Positions 1 to 11,191 of a stretch of 64,000 nt of DNA are shown here, piece by piece (position 1 is the first letter of the stretch; each line of letters starts with the position of its first letter). The stretch covers positions 6,891,990-6,955,989 of the forward strand of contig NC_052119.1 in NCBI RefSeq assembly GCF_012273895.1, read 5' to 3'. The position numbers and the translations under genes are program-made. The stretch is from Zerene cesonia (lineage: Eukaryota; Arthropoda; Insecta; Lepidoptera; Pieridae). The notes beneath the pieces were generated by a model. The model saw only the letters and a program-made list of their open reading frames with translations, had not been told where the DNA came from and did not search any database.

Positions 1-74
1 TTTGATAGATGTGTATGCATCCATTTGCAGTTTTAGTAATAAAGTGGTTATTTTAATATTACAAACTTTTCTTT

Positions 75-381
75 CATCATCAGCCCATATATGCTCCCAC
101 TGCTGGGACACAGGCCTCCTATGAGGGTTCAGGCCATAATCCACCACGCTGGCCAAGTGCGGGTTGGTAGAGGTCACATGTCGTCGAACTTTTCATTCTT
201 GGACATGCCGGTTTCCTCACGATGTTTTCCTTCACCGTTGTAAGCAGTGGTGATGTTATCCACGAGTGCAGATAAATTAAAAAATCAATTTATTTCCTGC
301 ACGCTCGTCCGGTCTCGAACCCCAACTTATCGATTTTGAAGTCCGAGGTTCTCACCACTGAGCCACCACTCCTTTTTTTTT
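75..381 (-). mobile_element. tRNA-headed lepidopteran SINE (Metulj-like), full length
   Basis: This is a retrotransposed, non-coding Pol III element read on the minus strand. The internal promoter is visible: an A-box-like stretch (reverse complement of 355-365, TGGCTCAGTGG) and a B-box (reverse complement of 311-321, GGTTCGAGACC). The far end is a short (CAT)n run next to CAGCCCATAT. An 11-bp perfect target duplication, AACTTTTCTTT, lies at 64-74 and 382-392, so both ends are intact. An unusual T-run (373-381) sits between the tRNA head and the duplication. Related copies are at 30760, 33914 and 57911, with a fragment at 36241. The family name is from memory of butterfly repeats; the SINE class is seen directly. 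Confidence 0.9.
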
Positions 382-411
382 AACTTTTCTTTAATTATAT
401 TAAACTAACTA

Positions 412-567
412 TAACCCGCGTAACTCCCCTATATGCTAATCCAGACTATAATCTATCTATACCAAATTTCATATGTGCTCATATGAAGCTTTCGTGTTGA
501 AGAGTAAAAAATGTTATATATATCTATCTATACTTACAAAACTTTTGCGTTTATAATAATAGTAGGA
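412..567 (-). mobile_element. Helitron-type non-autonomous element, decayed
   Basis: The minus-strand start matches the TCCTACTATTATTATAAACGC type of end (reverse complement of about 547-567). The body carries the 'ACCAAATTTCAT' segment shared with the Helitron copies at 41397, 18601 and 60024. The CTAG end is not recognisable. The segment near 460-520 is degraded. Confidence 0.6.
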
Positions 568-1090
568 TTTGTTTTCATAAATTATAGGTTCCTAACAAAT
601 ATAACCTGAATACTTTAAGGTACAATTACATAGACAAATGTAATTAGTGTAAAGATAAATTTAAGTACATATTTGATTATTGAAAAGACAAGGCATTTAA
701 GCTGACGTTAAACGACGAGGAGTTATGAGTTTGAGGTGTTTGTGTGTACTGTGTATATCTGCAGCATCGCAACATCCGAACGCATAAACCTATTTCAATT
801 TTGTTTTTATTATTTAAATGGTGAATTATTCGTCATTGTTTTTAGCAGCTATGTTTGATAGAAATGGTCAAATTTTAAATTCAATAAAGATGTCCGTCAA
901 CACAAAATAGAGTCGAGGGTCATAATTTAAGATTAATTTACTTAAACTAAGTCCGATGTAAAGTCTGACGTAGATGAATATAAATGCAGGACAAAATTTG
1001 TCAAAAAACAGGCATTCGAGTTTGTTCTCGCCGCCATTACATGGAAGTGTTCAAAGATTTAACCGGAGCTAAGCTAACGAGTTAACTGAA
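568..1090. other. No recognised feature (AT-rich)
   Basis: I see no gene or repeat here. A 14-codon open frame begins at the ATG near 1041 in a reasonable start context just before the CpG-rich island, but it is too short to claim. Confidence 0.5.
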
Positions 1091-1231
1091 ACCGCGTAAG
1101 GTTTGTAAAGGCCGCCCAAGGAATGTGCGCCGCTGGGCCGTCGCAGCCGCGGTGGGCGATCGTCCGCAGCGCACGTTACAAGTAGCGTAGCCTGACAACG
1201 ACCGCGTGACGTCACGTTCTGCAGACCTACT
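1091..1231. promoter_or_regulatory. CpG-rich island with CRE palindrome
   Basis: This short GC- and CpG-rich stretch stands out sharply from AT-rich surroundings. It contains GTGACGTCAC at 1206-1215, with the consensus cAMP response element TGACGTCA at 1207-1214. It matches none of the repeats seen elsewhere in the window. Such islands in insect genomes often mark promoters, 5' UTR exons or conserved enhancers. No TATA box, splice pair or long coding frame decides between these, although the minus strand is open for about 55 codons through it. The regulatory role is an inference. Confidence 0.35.
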
Positions 1232-2393
1232 AACTAATGCTAGCGATCTATGGACAGTAGTGGCATCACACTAAAGAATACACTTCCACTTGCTGAACCT
1301 TATTGAAGCTATATATATTCAGTAAGTTAAAAAATTTCGCTTGCGCGATTCAGGCTGCATTTTATTTTAATTGATTTAACTGTTTTTTATTTTAGGTTTT
1401 CATACTAATAGATTCAAATTGAATAAGACATCATGAAATTTTGTATTTAATTTTTATTATACTTATGTAAAATTTTAATCTAATCAGTAGGAACTTCGTG
1501 TGAGGCAGTCCTTCTGCCACTTATTATTCTGTGCTTCGTCTATTAGAGCGTCTTATTCTCATAGAAATCTATAATATCTCAAATCGATTATTGTAATGTT
1601 ATGATCAACGTTTGTTTTTTTCGTTAAAAACGTAAGTGGACCAGTAAGTTACATTGATATAAAAGAAAATCAAAATGTCCTCTCCTCATTCCGTTAAACA
1701 TGCGTACCTTAGTCAATACAAGTGTGGGTCAAAAGCAATATCACGGTCATAAAGACGGTCAGGCAAGAAATAAGACGACACAGCTCCCATTCACACTCGC
1801 ATCCTAAAATATTTATCCTCAATACATCGAGCCTCCGTGCCTGCTACTGAAAAAACATATATGGAAAATAATAGCGGACATTTGCATATATTTAAAGTGA
1901 ATTGAAATATTTGCGGTAATGCTGTTTGTCGCTTTAAATAAATTAAGTTGGAAACGGTTGGGAGTTATTTTGTTTTGTATGTAATTGGGGACATAACTTT
2001 ATTCGTATTTGAAACAAACGCCTTTTCATTTTATTTTTATTTCAATCTGATAAATGGGTTAAGAATGATACAAAAAGACGCACACAATAACGACATTTTT
2101 AATTGACAAAATCTACGCTTGGTGTTTTCTTAATGGCAAATTATTATGGTAGTATTAAAATATAACGAATTTATTATGTTAATTTATAAGTATCGTAGCT
2201 TAACACACTAATACATTTAAACGGACTTTTTATCATTATATTTGCATACATTTGTTTGTCGTCTTTGGTGGATTTATACTAGTATAGTATATTATGTTAT
2301 CTGTGGTAGTAGTATACGAGTATTCGCAAAGTAGTATACGAATTTTATTTCATTAACTTTAAATTATGCATCAATCTCATGTGAAGAGAAGTA
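1232..2393. other. No recognised feature (AT-rich)
   Basis: I see no coding frame or recognised repeat. Confidence 0.5.
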
Positions 2394-2571
2394 TCCCCAG
2401 TAACGTTATAAATGTTAAAGTAAGTTTGTTTGTGACGTTTTCACGATCAAAGTATTTAATTAATTTCAATGAAATTTGGCATAAAGACAGCTTGAGCCAG
2501 GGAACTATATACGAGCAAAATCCTGGGACTGTCTTTTTCTTTGACTACGCGGCAAGCCGTCAGGAAGCTAG
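2394..2571 (+). mobile_element. Short Helitron-type element, complete ends
   Basis: It starts TCCCC at 2394 after an A at 2393, and ends CTAG at 2568-2571 before a T. That is the Helitron pattern of insertion between A and T. A small GC-rich hairpin (CGCGGCAAGCCGTC) lies about 10 bases before CTAG, as expected for a Helitron 3' end. The body contains 'GAAATTTGGCATAAAGACAG', shared with the copies at 29071 and 50670. It has no coding capacity. An apparent 79-codon frame at 2366-2605 is a by-product of this element. Confidence 0.75.
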
Positions 2572-2974
2572 TTTTAATTTAATTGACTTGAAAATGTCGA
2601 ATTAAACGCTCAAATTTCCTGGATTAACACATTTATATTTCAAGTATTGGAAAGCATTTAAAGTTATTCATTTTTAAACAGTTGTTGTTGCTATAAAATT
2701 AATGGTTAATTAATTCAAAATATATAAATATTATCGAAAGACAAATTTTTTCGCTGATATAAACTGTAAGAGATAAGATAACCTTAAAAACCTGAATATT
2801 TAATTCGAAATATTGTCTCCGTTCATTCAAGTTACATGACTTGATACTTTGTCAGTTTATTAATGTATTTTTTATAACAAATACCAGTAGCAATGTATTA
2901 GTTTTCAATATCAATAAAGGACTTTTTTAAACAATTATATTATACGTTGTTTTGATTTTATAGTAAAGTTATTT

Positions 2975-3178
2975 TTAGCTCCTGTGGCAAAAACGACGCC
3001 GCAGATATGAATTATCTGTATTTATATGTCCATGTGTCTGCCGCTCTGTGGCATCGTAGCTCCTAAGCGGTTGAACCGATCTTGATATGGTTTTATTAAT
3101 TTGACAGGTGCATTAGTCGGGAGTATTTATCACTAAGTTTGATGAAAATCGATTCAAGACACCTGTTACCACAAATGT
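2975..3178. repeat. Interspersed repeat, class unresolved
   Basis: The segment contains 'GTGTCTGCCGCTCTGTGGCA', 'CGTAGCTCCTAAGCGGTTGA' and 'AACCGAT' motifs that I associate with dispersed lepidopteran repeats. The only support is recollection and the compositional difference from its flanks. There is no second copy in this window, and no ends or target duplication could be fixed. Confidence 0.4.
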
Positions 3179-6100
3179 CGAATTAAATATCTTTTGTCCC
3201 AATTTTCTCAATATGGGTATAAAATTAAAGGACTTGATTAGAAGAATACGTTGAACAATTTCAAATCCAGGATCCAATAGGCAGAGACAGCAAATGGGAT
3301 CAGGGCTTTTTTAAATTCAATTTATTTGTACAGCAGATAGGTTGTTTCATACATAAATTGAAGGACATTTTCGAAAGTTTTAAGTATCTTAAGGTAGAAA
3401 ATTGAAACGACGTCGTAATTTTATACAGAAATCTTAGTCGGACTCTAAATAGCTCCAGCTGCCGTAAAATACAATGGCATTTCTATCAAGACACTAAACA
3501 GTCATTTAAAAACTTATTTTCGTTTGACAAAACGGCCAACGTTCTATTCGATGTAGGGAGCGATATGTTAGCGAGTTGCTTCGCTTTGAAGATGATTATA
3601 CAAATGAGCAAAATGCACCGTGATGACGGCGACGCGCAGCTGTAGTAGTGTTATCTAAATATATCGAATTGGGTAACTGAAATTGCTTTTGTAGTGTCAA
3701 GAAATAGACGTTTCAGGAATTCGTTCTCTGTACTATGTTTATCCACTTCTTTACTGGAGTTTCCATGCACGTGAATGGATTTCTTATAAGTTAGTCAGGT
3801 AGCGTCGGATGCTGATGTATAGAATAGTTGTTCTGCTATATACCTATCACTTTGTAAATTACTTACTGCAATTTTGACTAATATATTGTGATTAAATAGT
3901 CCGTAAGGTTACTTTGTTTGATGTGTATTCCATCATAAATAACGGATTTCACAAACTTTCTTATTGGGAATCATTATCTATTATCTTAGAATCCTCCTAT
4001 TCATCATAAAGGGCGTAAAGCGTTGGCTATAACTTACAATTTCTCGCAAGTTCAACCGATAAGTCAGTCAAATGTTTGCATCTATAGAGTGCAATTTCGA
4101 AACTCCTATTAGCTTACATGTACGCTATTCAATAGATTCGAAAGTCAGTGTACGCCTGCTAGAAAACCGTGTACAACACATAGTTCACGTTGGGTCCGTC
4201 TGTTTGAACCATAGTAGCTAACATAACAGAAAAGCATTCTGCCTTGGGGCGATTCAGTTTTCTATTTTCCCATGGGAGTTCTAAAAACCTTTGTTATAAG
4301 TCCTTTGTAATGTTTTTTTTCTGCTTTCATTGTGAGTATGAGTATGAAAAATTTAAAACTTTCCTATTGCATTGTATTTGTAGCACATTACTGGATCCAC
4401 TTATGAGTTGTACGTACTCATAATATGACAATCTATGTTATACATATGAAACATCTACGGAAGTATATGTATAATTGTAACCCTAATCGTGTTGAAATAC
4501 GCACAGTTTCCAAAGCAAATTGATACTTAATTAAAAAAAAGTAAAAGAAGAATAGACAATAGGTGTACATATTGTTGAATTTATAATAAACAGCGAACTT
4601 GACACCACAAATATAAGCAGTCCCACATAAGTGCTGACACCGTCGTCTATTTCTTGTAAAAGTTTATTGTCGCGTTGACAATCGGAAGCGTTTGTATAAT
4701 GAGACTGATTTAAATTGTATATGAATGTATTCACGCTTATTGTGGGATGCTCCAAACTAGATTATCACTCGGTATGACTGGCTTTTTTATACGTTGGCAC
4801 CTTTTGTGCATAGTAATAACGTGATGAGAACATGCGCTGGATGTGTGGTGAATGTTTCATAGTTCGGTACACGTTATGTGTTTGAATAAGGCTATAGAGG
4901 TTTATTTTGATCATGCATTTCGTAAAACATGTTTGCATGTGTTATTCAATGCTGTTTGTATTGTTGAAGATACACTTACCTAAGGTACAAAATTGGAATA
5001 GTTGAAGAATATGTACTTAAATAATAGTTACAATTAGTTTATAAAATTATTCTTTAAAAATGATGTGAACTAAACTGTGTGTTACTAAACTAGATTAGTT
5101 TAGTAAGACATGAGTATATCACGTAAAATTCTCATGGGTAATAAATTATAACCACATAATTATTCAGTATAAATATAAAATCTGATATGTACTCTGATGC
5201 GAATTTGTTATTTTGTATCCCTTTCATTTATTGGATAATGTACCCAAAAACGTCTGAGGTAATCAATTCGAAGGCAAATAAATATTTTTTTTATTATTCA
5301 TTAATTCGACTATATATATTTTTTGTTTTGTAACTTGATATCTACTTTTTGTGTTTAAGAGAAAATTTTAAATTGTCCCATTTTAGAATCTGATGGTACC
5401 TAGACCTACCTCTTTTCCTAGGAACGTTTTTAATAACTAAGAATTATTCTAAGTAGGATAAAGTTAGTTGTATCTACATGTTTACAACGATTTTTAATAC
5501 ATACAATAATATATACACATGTATAAAGTTTCATAATCTGCTTGTTGGGCGCAAGGAATTTTAATAAAAATCTTGATTATCCAAAAGCCTATGTTTCCTA
5601 CGCTCATTAATTACCACTCATTTATGCGTATAGTGTCTGGTCGTCGCTGCTCTTTAATGAATTTTTAACAAAAACTTAATTAAAAATCTTATATCGTATC
5701 TCGAACTCGAAGGAAATGAACTCATTCTTCTGAGTTACTGACTGACGGACCGAGTGACGGCACCGTCATTACCGGGCTAACCAGTATGTTAAGACCCCTT
5801 GAATCTTCTTAAAAACCGGCTCTACTGTGTGTTCCTTATATTTACAACTTGCAACATGAAGCGCTGCAAGTATGTAAACGTTTAACCATAAAGAGCTTCA
5901 ACAGCGTTGCACCGCTGCTTGAAGACCTCGATACGATAACAGCTGTTTTTCCTAGTTATATGAAAATAGATGGTGTTCATATAAAATTGATTTTAAATTA
6001 TAGACATAGTAAATAATGTTCTATAAAATTGCTTTTAAGCAAAAACAATCATCAAGCTAATTATGAAATGGCTATTGAATTAATAATTATGAAAACGTCA

Positions 6101-6649
6101 GAGGGGTCAATGTAACGTGGAAATTATGTGTGTTTAAGAAATTTCAATTTGAGCTTTCCGTATAAGTTCACCCGTCTAATTATATTCTAACATTATTTCG
6201 TTTGTTGTTTTTCAAAACATAATTTATGTCGATGAAGTTGGATTATAAAATATACGTTTTATTAAATAAGAGCAATAAACTACTAAATATTATTGCTTGT
6301 TTACTTAGCATGCTTTTTATATTTCTCTAGTAATACAATTTCACTTATGATAAAAAATGAACAAGAATACACATAATACTTGTTTGAAGAAGGTAATTGA
6401 AATTCCACTCTTAATGTAATTATGAAAATAGTTCTGCAGTTAAAGATTATTTGGCTTATAAGCTTTTTATTGCAAAATAATTTAAAGAGTCAATAAGATT
6501 TTACTTTAAGTCCATCATAATCAATTAAACTTCATCTTAACTGACATATTCTACCCATATTAAATTTAATTAACGAAGTTGTCATTCAGAGGGAATAAAA
6601 TAAAATAAATTTGAAAAATTTATCAGTATATTATTTCTTTCTTTCGCTA
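3179..6649. other. No recognised feature (AT-rich)
   Basis: About 3.5 kb of AT-rich sequence. A 74-codon minus-strand frame at 4531-4755 has no recognisable domain and ordinary AT-rich composition, so I do not call it a gene. No tRNA or repeat was recognised. Confidence 0.5.
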
Positions 6650-6875
6650 CATTGCCGACTTTTTGCGAAGGGATTAAGAAAGGATTGGCGATAGGAATAA
6701 AGGAAAGGACTGGGAAGGGTAAGGAAAAGGTTATGGGCCTCCGGCTCCCTCACTCACCGAACGAAACACAGCAGAATGCTATTTCACGCCGGTCTTCTGT
6801 GGGGGTGTGATACTTCCCCGGTGCGAGCTGGCCCAATTCGTGCCGAAGCGTGCTCGACTACCACATACATAACAC
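6650..6875 (+). repeat. GC-rich lepidopteran interspersed repeat, copy 1
   Basis: It runs from a purine-rich AAGGAAAGGACTGGGAAGGG stretch, through GGGCCTCCGGCTCCCTCACT and CACGCCGGTCTTCTGTGGGG, to GTGCCGAAGCGTGCTCGACT. Two more copies are in this window, both in the opposite orientation: 11192-11420 (nearly the same span) and 7921-8030 (the purine-rich end only). It is far richer in GC than its flanks. I have no secure class for it; a non-autonomous DNA or Helitron-like element is possible. Confidence 0.75.
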
Positions 6876-6960
6876 ACACATAAATCTAATTTAAGTCTCG
6901 CCGTAATCACTTTAATTCTATTTAATCAATATTAACCACGATTTTTTTTTTGTTCTTCAT

Positions 6961-7120
6961 GAAAGGCGGCTGGACAAATAGCCCATAGAAGCGATGGACA
7001 TTGAGGCAGGAAGTTTCTCGAAAGGGGACCGTGTACAGGACGTAGCAGCCTCCAACATGATGGATAGATGACCTGATTAAAATGGCAGGGAGCCGCTGGA
7101 CTTAGGCCGCTGGCGTTTGG
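6961..7120 (+). pseudogene. LINE reverse transcriptase 3' end relic (RTE-like)
   Basis: This is a dead fragment of a non-LTR retrotransposon polyprotein. In one frame it reads QPPT*WIDDLIKMAGSRWT*AA, which fits the C-terminal 'PPTRWTDDL..AGSRW' block of RTE-type endonuclease/reverse transcriptase proteins. Just upstream, in another frame, LERGPCTGR fits the preceding 'LEWRPRTGRR' block, so at least one frameshift and two in-frame stops have accumulated. Only about 50 codons of a protein normally near 1000 residues remain. The conserved order W-x-D-D-L...A-G-S-R-W is what supports the call. Clade assignment is from memory. Confidence 0.7.
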
Positions 7121-7813
7121 TTATTTTTAATCTATCTGCAAAGGCAAGAGACACGAACTGATTCTTAAATTAATCAAAAATAATTTCATATCTTATATAC
7201 CTTATTTAAATTTGATATTTACTTTATTTTTCTTCGAGTGATTCCTTGTGAATATAGCTAGTTATGTAATTTATAGAGGCTTAGTAATTACCAGTCAGAG
7301 ATTGAGATGTTGCACAAATGATAAAATATGGTTGAATGATAGGCTTTTACTGGTTAATGTATGTGTCGAAGAGATAGAAGATTTCATATTGAAAAAAAAA
7401 GATGACAAAGTGGAGGTGTTTGAATATTTTCTTATTTAAATGCTCTTAAACTTATTGAACTGATTTATATTTGATTATAGTACAATTATATATAAGCCAT
7501 TTATCATATAAGTATTTTTTTTGTTTCTTAATTTTACATACTGTACAATATTATTAGAGTAATTGATATTAAACAGCAAGCATCACGAACCAACGAAACT
7601 AATAAATCTGTACAATAAAATGCGAGACATTCCCACACATTTATAAGGCTATAACGATATCTTATTTTGCTATCTATATTTAAAGTGTTCGTAATATTCG
7701 CAAAAAGGTAAGGAAGAGTTCTGTTAACAAAACCAACATGGGGCGTCTGCAAATTGGCGGCTCGTTGAGATGGGCACGTCGTGACTTCTCCATTGAGCCT
7801 CAGGCCTGCGCTT
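7121..7813. other. Unassigned stretch beside repeat block
   Basis: It holds no recognised repeat for most of its length. A 142-codon minus-strand frame (7534-7962) runs through it, but its start lies inside the GC-rich repeat at 7921-8030 and its middle is the 7-bp minisatellite, so I treat it as accidental or element-derived. It does include a hydrophobic stretch and a splice-acceptor-like TTTGACATTTCAG on the minus strand near 7853-7865. Confidence 0.4.
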
Positions 7814-7848
7814 GAGCGATGAGCGATGAGCGGTGAGCGGTGAGCGGC
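7814..7848. repeat. 7-bp minisatellite, five units
   Basis: There are five head-to-tail copies of GAGCGRY: two GAGCGAT, two GAGCGGT and one GAGCGGC. The step from A to G at position 6 of the unit shows ordered divergence, consistent with slippage. Confidence 0.9.
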
Positions 7849-7920
7849 AACCTGAAATGTCAAACAGACTAAAATAGCTGTAGCTAACTTTATTTTAATC
7901 TCAACGTAGGATACTCGAAT

Positions 7921-8030
7921 TTTCTGTGACCTATTTCCTTCTCCTAGCCCTTTCCAGTCCATTTCCAGTCATCAATCCTTTCCTGATCCCTTATCCCTTA
8001 AAAGCGGGTAGCGCATTCAGCAGCCCGCTA
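7921..8030 (-). repeat. GC-rich interspersed repeat, copy 2 (partial)
   Basis: The reverse complement holds ACCCGCTTTTAAGGGATAAG, then GGATTGATGACTGGAAATGG and GGACTGGAAAGGGC. This corresponds to the purine-rich first half of the copy at 6650 and to the matching end of the copy at 11192. The second half (CCTCCGGCTCC onward) is missing. Confidence 0.65.
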
Positions 8031-8036
8031 GGACAT

Positions 8037-9530
8037 AAAAAAAACCTACAGCAGCGTTTTGGTTAATAGAATAGATAAGTGGTTTTGTTCCAAAACAGCT
8101 TATTTATATACTTTAAACTACAAAACCAAACTTAGGATAATGTATAACTCAATTATTGACTCAAAAATCGTGAATCTTTGTTGAATTGAAAACCTCGTCT
8201 TGGTAACAAAATAGCATTAACTTAAAAGCTTCGTACTTTGTTAAAGAGGATCTTAGTTTTATTCCTGCGATGAGCCTTTACCCGATTATTTGCCCAGTAA
8301 TGGTGGAAATCCATTAAACAAGTTTCTTTTAGTGATTGAAGTTAGAACAACAAATAAACGACAAATGCATTTTTGAATTACATGCAGACAATTTACAAAC
8401 GAAATTGCATGCCTTATAGTTTATGCAATCATTGCTATTTGCCTGTATTGTTGCAGCATTTGTGTTGTGATGCGCAATTATTGTTAAGAAATATGATAAC
8501 TTGACCACGAACCTAATCTGTTAGTTCATGTGTAACATTCATAACATTAATGTTTTGGTTTAGCTCACATCTGGTGTTTCGTTTGATATAATATTATGAA
8601 GTAAACATCACTACCTACAAGCACAATTCTTCTTTTCAAAAATTATTGGTAAAAACATTTTTGAGTCATATACAAATGAAATATTACTTCTGATTGTTCA
8701 TGCATTAATCTTATTAGTCTATTTCATTTGACAAAATCGACTGTATCGGATCTTCTCCGCATGACTCAGGCTATTGTGATTTGTTACGTAAGGAAATCAG
8801 CTCGCGAGCTATTTCGTTCTATTTAGGGCTTATTTCGAATTTCAATTCAATTCCTGTATAATTAAGATTGATTACGCCATGTCAAATTGGACGTTGTAGT
8901 TGTGTAATAGTTTTGTGCACATTTGGCTATGATACTGTAGTAGTAATAGGAATAGTAGTAGTGTGTTTGGGTACTGAACGAGTAAGGTTTAATAATGTGC
9001 CAAAAATTACTATAAGTGCAAGAAAATTATGAATTTGATATACATAATGTTTTTCATATATAATATGTATGCATAAACGATTTATTCATAATTAAACTTG
9101 ATTAACTCTTTTATGTTCTTAATCTTATCGAGGACATGATATTTTATCATCACTACAAATAGCTTTATGCTATTAAACTTAGTAGTAATAAAAATGTGGG
9201 TTTAGTATAATGCAACATACTTAAAAAGACTTCGCCTGGTAGTACTGTGAAAGCTTTATCAGGAACACTATATTTTGTAGCTTCACCTTTATACTGCAAA
9301 CCTATTTTAGATAAAACATCCTAAGGTTACTTTCATATCAAAGCAATTGAAGCTTTATGTATGGGATTTTAAGCTTATTTTCTTTTAAACTATCCAAAAC
9401 GTTGTGGTATAATCGAAAAATCCATGCGTCTAGGCATAAAATAAATCTGATACAGTAAATTATTAACACGGGTCGTTTCAGCAATATAAGTGAATTTAAA
9501 AACCAATTTTATATCTTTCAATACCTTTTA
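8037..9530. other. No recognised feature (AT-rich)
   Basis: I see no gene or recognised repeat. Confidence 0.5.
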
Positions 9531-9650
9531 GTGCTCATCTTTTTTTATACATTGTCCATAAATTCAGAAAACTCAACACCATTTCGAACAATTTGTCATG
9601 CGCCTACCACATGTATGCCGACGATCTCCAAATCTACACCCAATCAACCC
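9531..9650 (+). pseudogene. LINE reverse transcriptase fragment with YADD box (jockey-like)
   Basis: The frame at 9593-9649 reads LSCAYHMYADDLQIYTQST. YADD is the catalytic motif of reverse transcriptases, and 'YHMYADDLQIY' fits jockey/R1-type LINE proteins. Upstream, in another frame, LIFFYTLSINS resembles the 'LFTLYIN' block that normally precedes YADD by about 20 residues, so the copy carries a frameshift. The sequence is cut by the gap at 9651. Upstream of about 9531 nothing LINE-like is visible, which suggests 5' truncation. The rest of the polymerase and the 3' UTR probably lie in the gap and in 10651-10740. The copy is inactive as shown. Confidence 0.8.
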
Positions 9651-10650
9651 NNNNNNNNNNNNNNNNNNNNNNNNNNNNNNNNNNNNNNNNNNNNNNNNNN
9701 NNNNNNNNNNNNNNNNNNNNNNNNNNNNNNNNNNNNNNNNNNNNNNNNNNNNNNNNNNNNNNNNNNNNNNNNNNNNNNNNNNNNNNNNNNNNNNNNNNNN
9801 NNNNNNNNNNNNNNNNNNNNNNNNNNNNNNNNNNNNNNNNNNNNNNNNNNNNNNNNNNNNNNNNNNNNNNNNNNNNNNNNNNNNNNNNNNNNNNNNNNNN
9901 NNNNNNNNNNNNNNNNNNNNNNNNNNNNNNNNNNNNNNNNNNNNNNNNNNNNNNNNNNNNNNNNNNNNNNNNNNNNNNNNNNNNNNNNNNNNNNNNNNNN
10001 NNNNNNNNNNNNNNNNNNNNNNNNNNNNNNNNNNNNNNNNNNNNNNNNNNNNNNNNNNNNNNNNNNNNNNNNNNNNNNNNNNNNNNNNNNNNNNNNNNNN
10101 NNNNNNNNNNNNNNNNNNNNNNNNNNNNNNNNNNNNNNNNNNNNNNNNNNNNNNNNNNNNNNNNNNNNNNNNNNNNNNNNNNNNNNNNNNNNNNNNNNNN
10201 NNNNNNNNNNNNNNNNNNNNNNNNNNNNNNNNNNNNNNNNNNNNNNNNNNNNNNNNNNNNNNNNNNNNNNNNNNNNNNNNNNNNNNNNNNNNNNNNNNNN
10301 NNNNNNNNNNNNNNNNNNNNNNNNNNNNNNNNNNNNNNNNNNNNNNNNNNNNNNNNNNNNNNNNNNNNNNNNNNNNNNNNNNNNNNNNNNNNNNNNNNNN
10401 NNNNNNNNNNNNNNNNNNNNNNNNNNNNNNNNNNNNNNNNNNNNNNNNNNNNNNNNNNNNNNNNNNNNNNNNNNNNNNNNNNNNNNNNNNNNNNNNNNNN
10501 NNNNNNNNNNNNNNNNNNNNNNNNNNNNNNNNNNNNNNNNNNNNNNNNNNNNNNNNNNNNNNNNNNNNNNNNNNNNNNNNNNNNNNNNNNNNNNNNNNNN
10601 NNNNNNNNNNNNNNNNNNNNNNNNNNNNNNNNNNNNNNNNNNNNNNNNNN
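9651..10650. other. Assembly gap (1000 N)
   Basis: Exactly 1000 unknown bases, the same length as the second gap in the window, so the size is probably a placeholder. It lies inside a LINE copy, a typical cause of assembly breaks. All open frames reported across it are artefacts. Confidence 1.
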
Positions 10651-10740
10651 CCGCCATTTGTTTGTAATGTATATATATTAAGGTTTTTATGATGTTTCAA
10701 GAGCAATAAAGAGTTAATAAATAAATAATAAATAAAACTC
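10651..10740 (+). mobile_element. Probable LINE 3' end
   Basis: Right after the gap the sequence has AATAAAGAGTTAATAAATAA followed by more (TAAA)-type repeats, then returns to ordinary DNA. A polyadenylation-like AATAAA and a TAAA-rich tail are usual for non-LTR retrotransposon 3' ends and fit the reverse transcriptase fragment on the near side of the gap. No target duplication could be identified. Confidence 0.5.
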
Positions 10741-11191
10741 TTAGGCATTAAAATACAATAGTATGTTTACTTTCCTTAAACTTTACTACATGTATGGATT
10801 AAAAATACTACAGTAAAAAAATTAAATAAGGTAAGTTGAAAATAAGCTTCGTAGACCATAAAAATGTTATATTATGCTTATATATTTTTATGTTCACGCA
10901 TATTACACGTATATTGCATAAAACAATATTAAAATTTAAACAAAAAGTAAAGAAAGTCCACACTCCGACCTATTGACCTCGAACTTGAAACTTAATACTT
11001 CAATTTTATATTCGAACAAAATATATAATTTTTCCGTCGAATACCATTAAACATTTGACACGCTACGCGGAAATTATCGACAGGTCCGTAACAATCAATA
11101 TACCGCGCACCACAGACTATAAAACATTCAGCTACAAAAAACACACTGATTATTGAGTATGCTAGCATTAAATATATATTATTATTTAAAC
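10741..11191. other. No recognised feature (AT-rich)
   Basis: I see no gene or recognised repeat. A 115-codon minus-strand frame (10992-11339) starts within the neighbouring GC-rich repeat and is not a gene. Confidence 0.5.

Noticed and set aside
311..365. tRNA-like A and B boxes suggesting a tRNA gene
   Set aside because: They are the promoter of a SINE. The spacing and downstream body do not form a tRNA cloverleaf and the unit is dispersed.
2366..2605. 79-codon plus-strand frame
   Set aside because: It overlaps a complete Helitron-type element for most of its length.
7534..7962. 142-codon minus-strand frame with signal-peptide-like start
   Set aside because: Its start is inside a dispersed GC-rich repeat and its middle is a 7-bp minisatellite. 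No domain is recognisable.
9531..10748. Several open frames of 337-391 codons across 9651-10650
   Set aside because: They are almost entirely unknown residues from the N run. Only the 19-codon YADD fragment is real.
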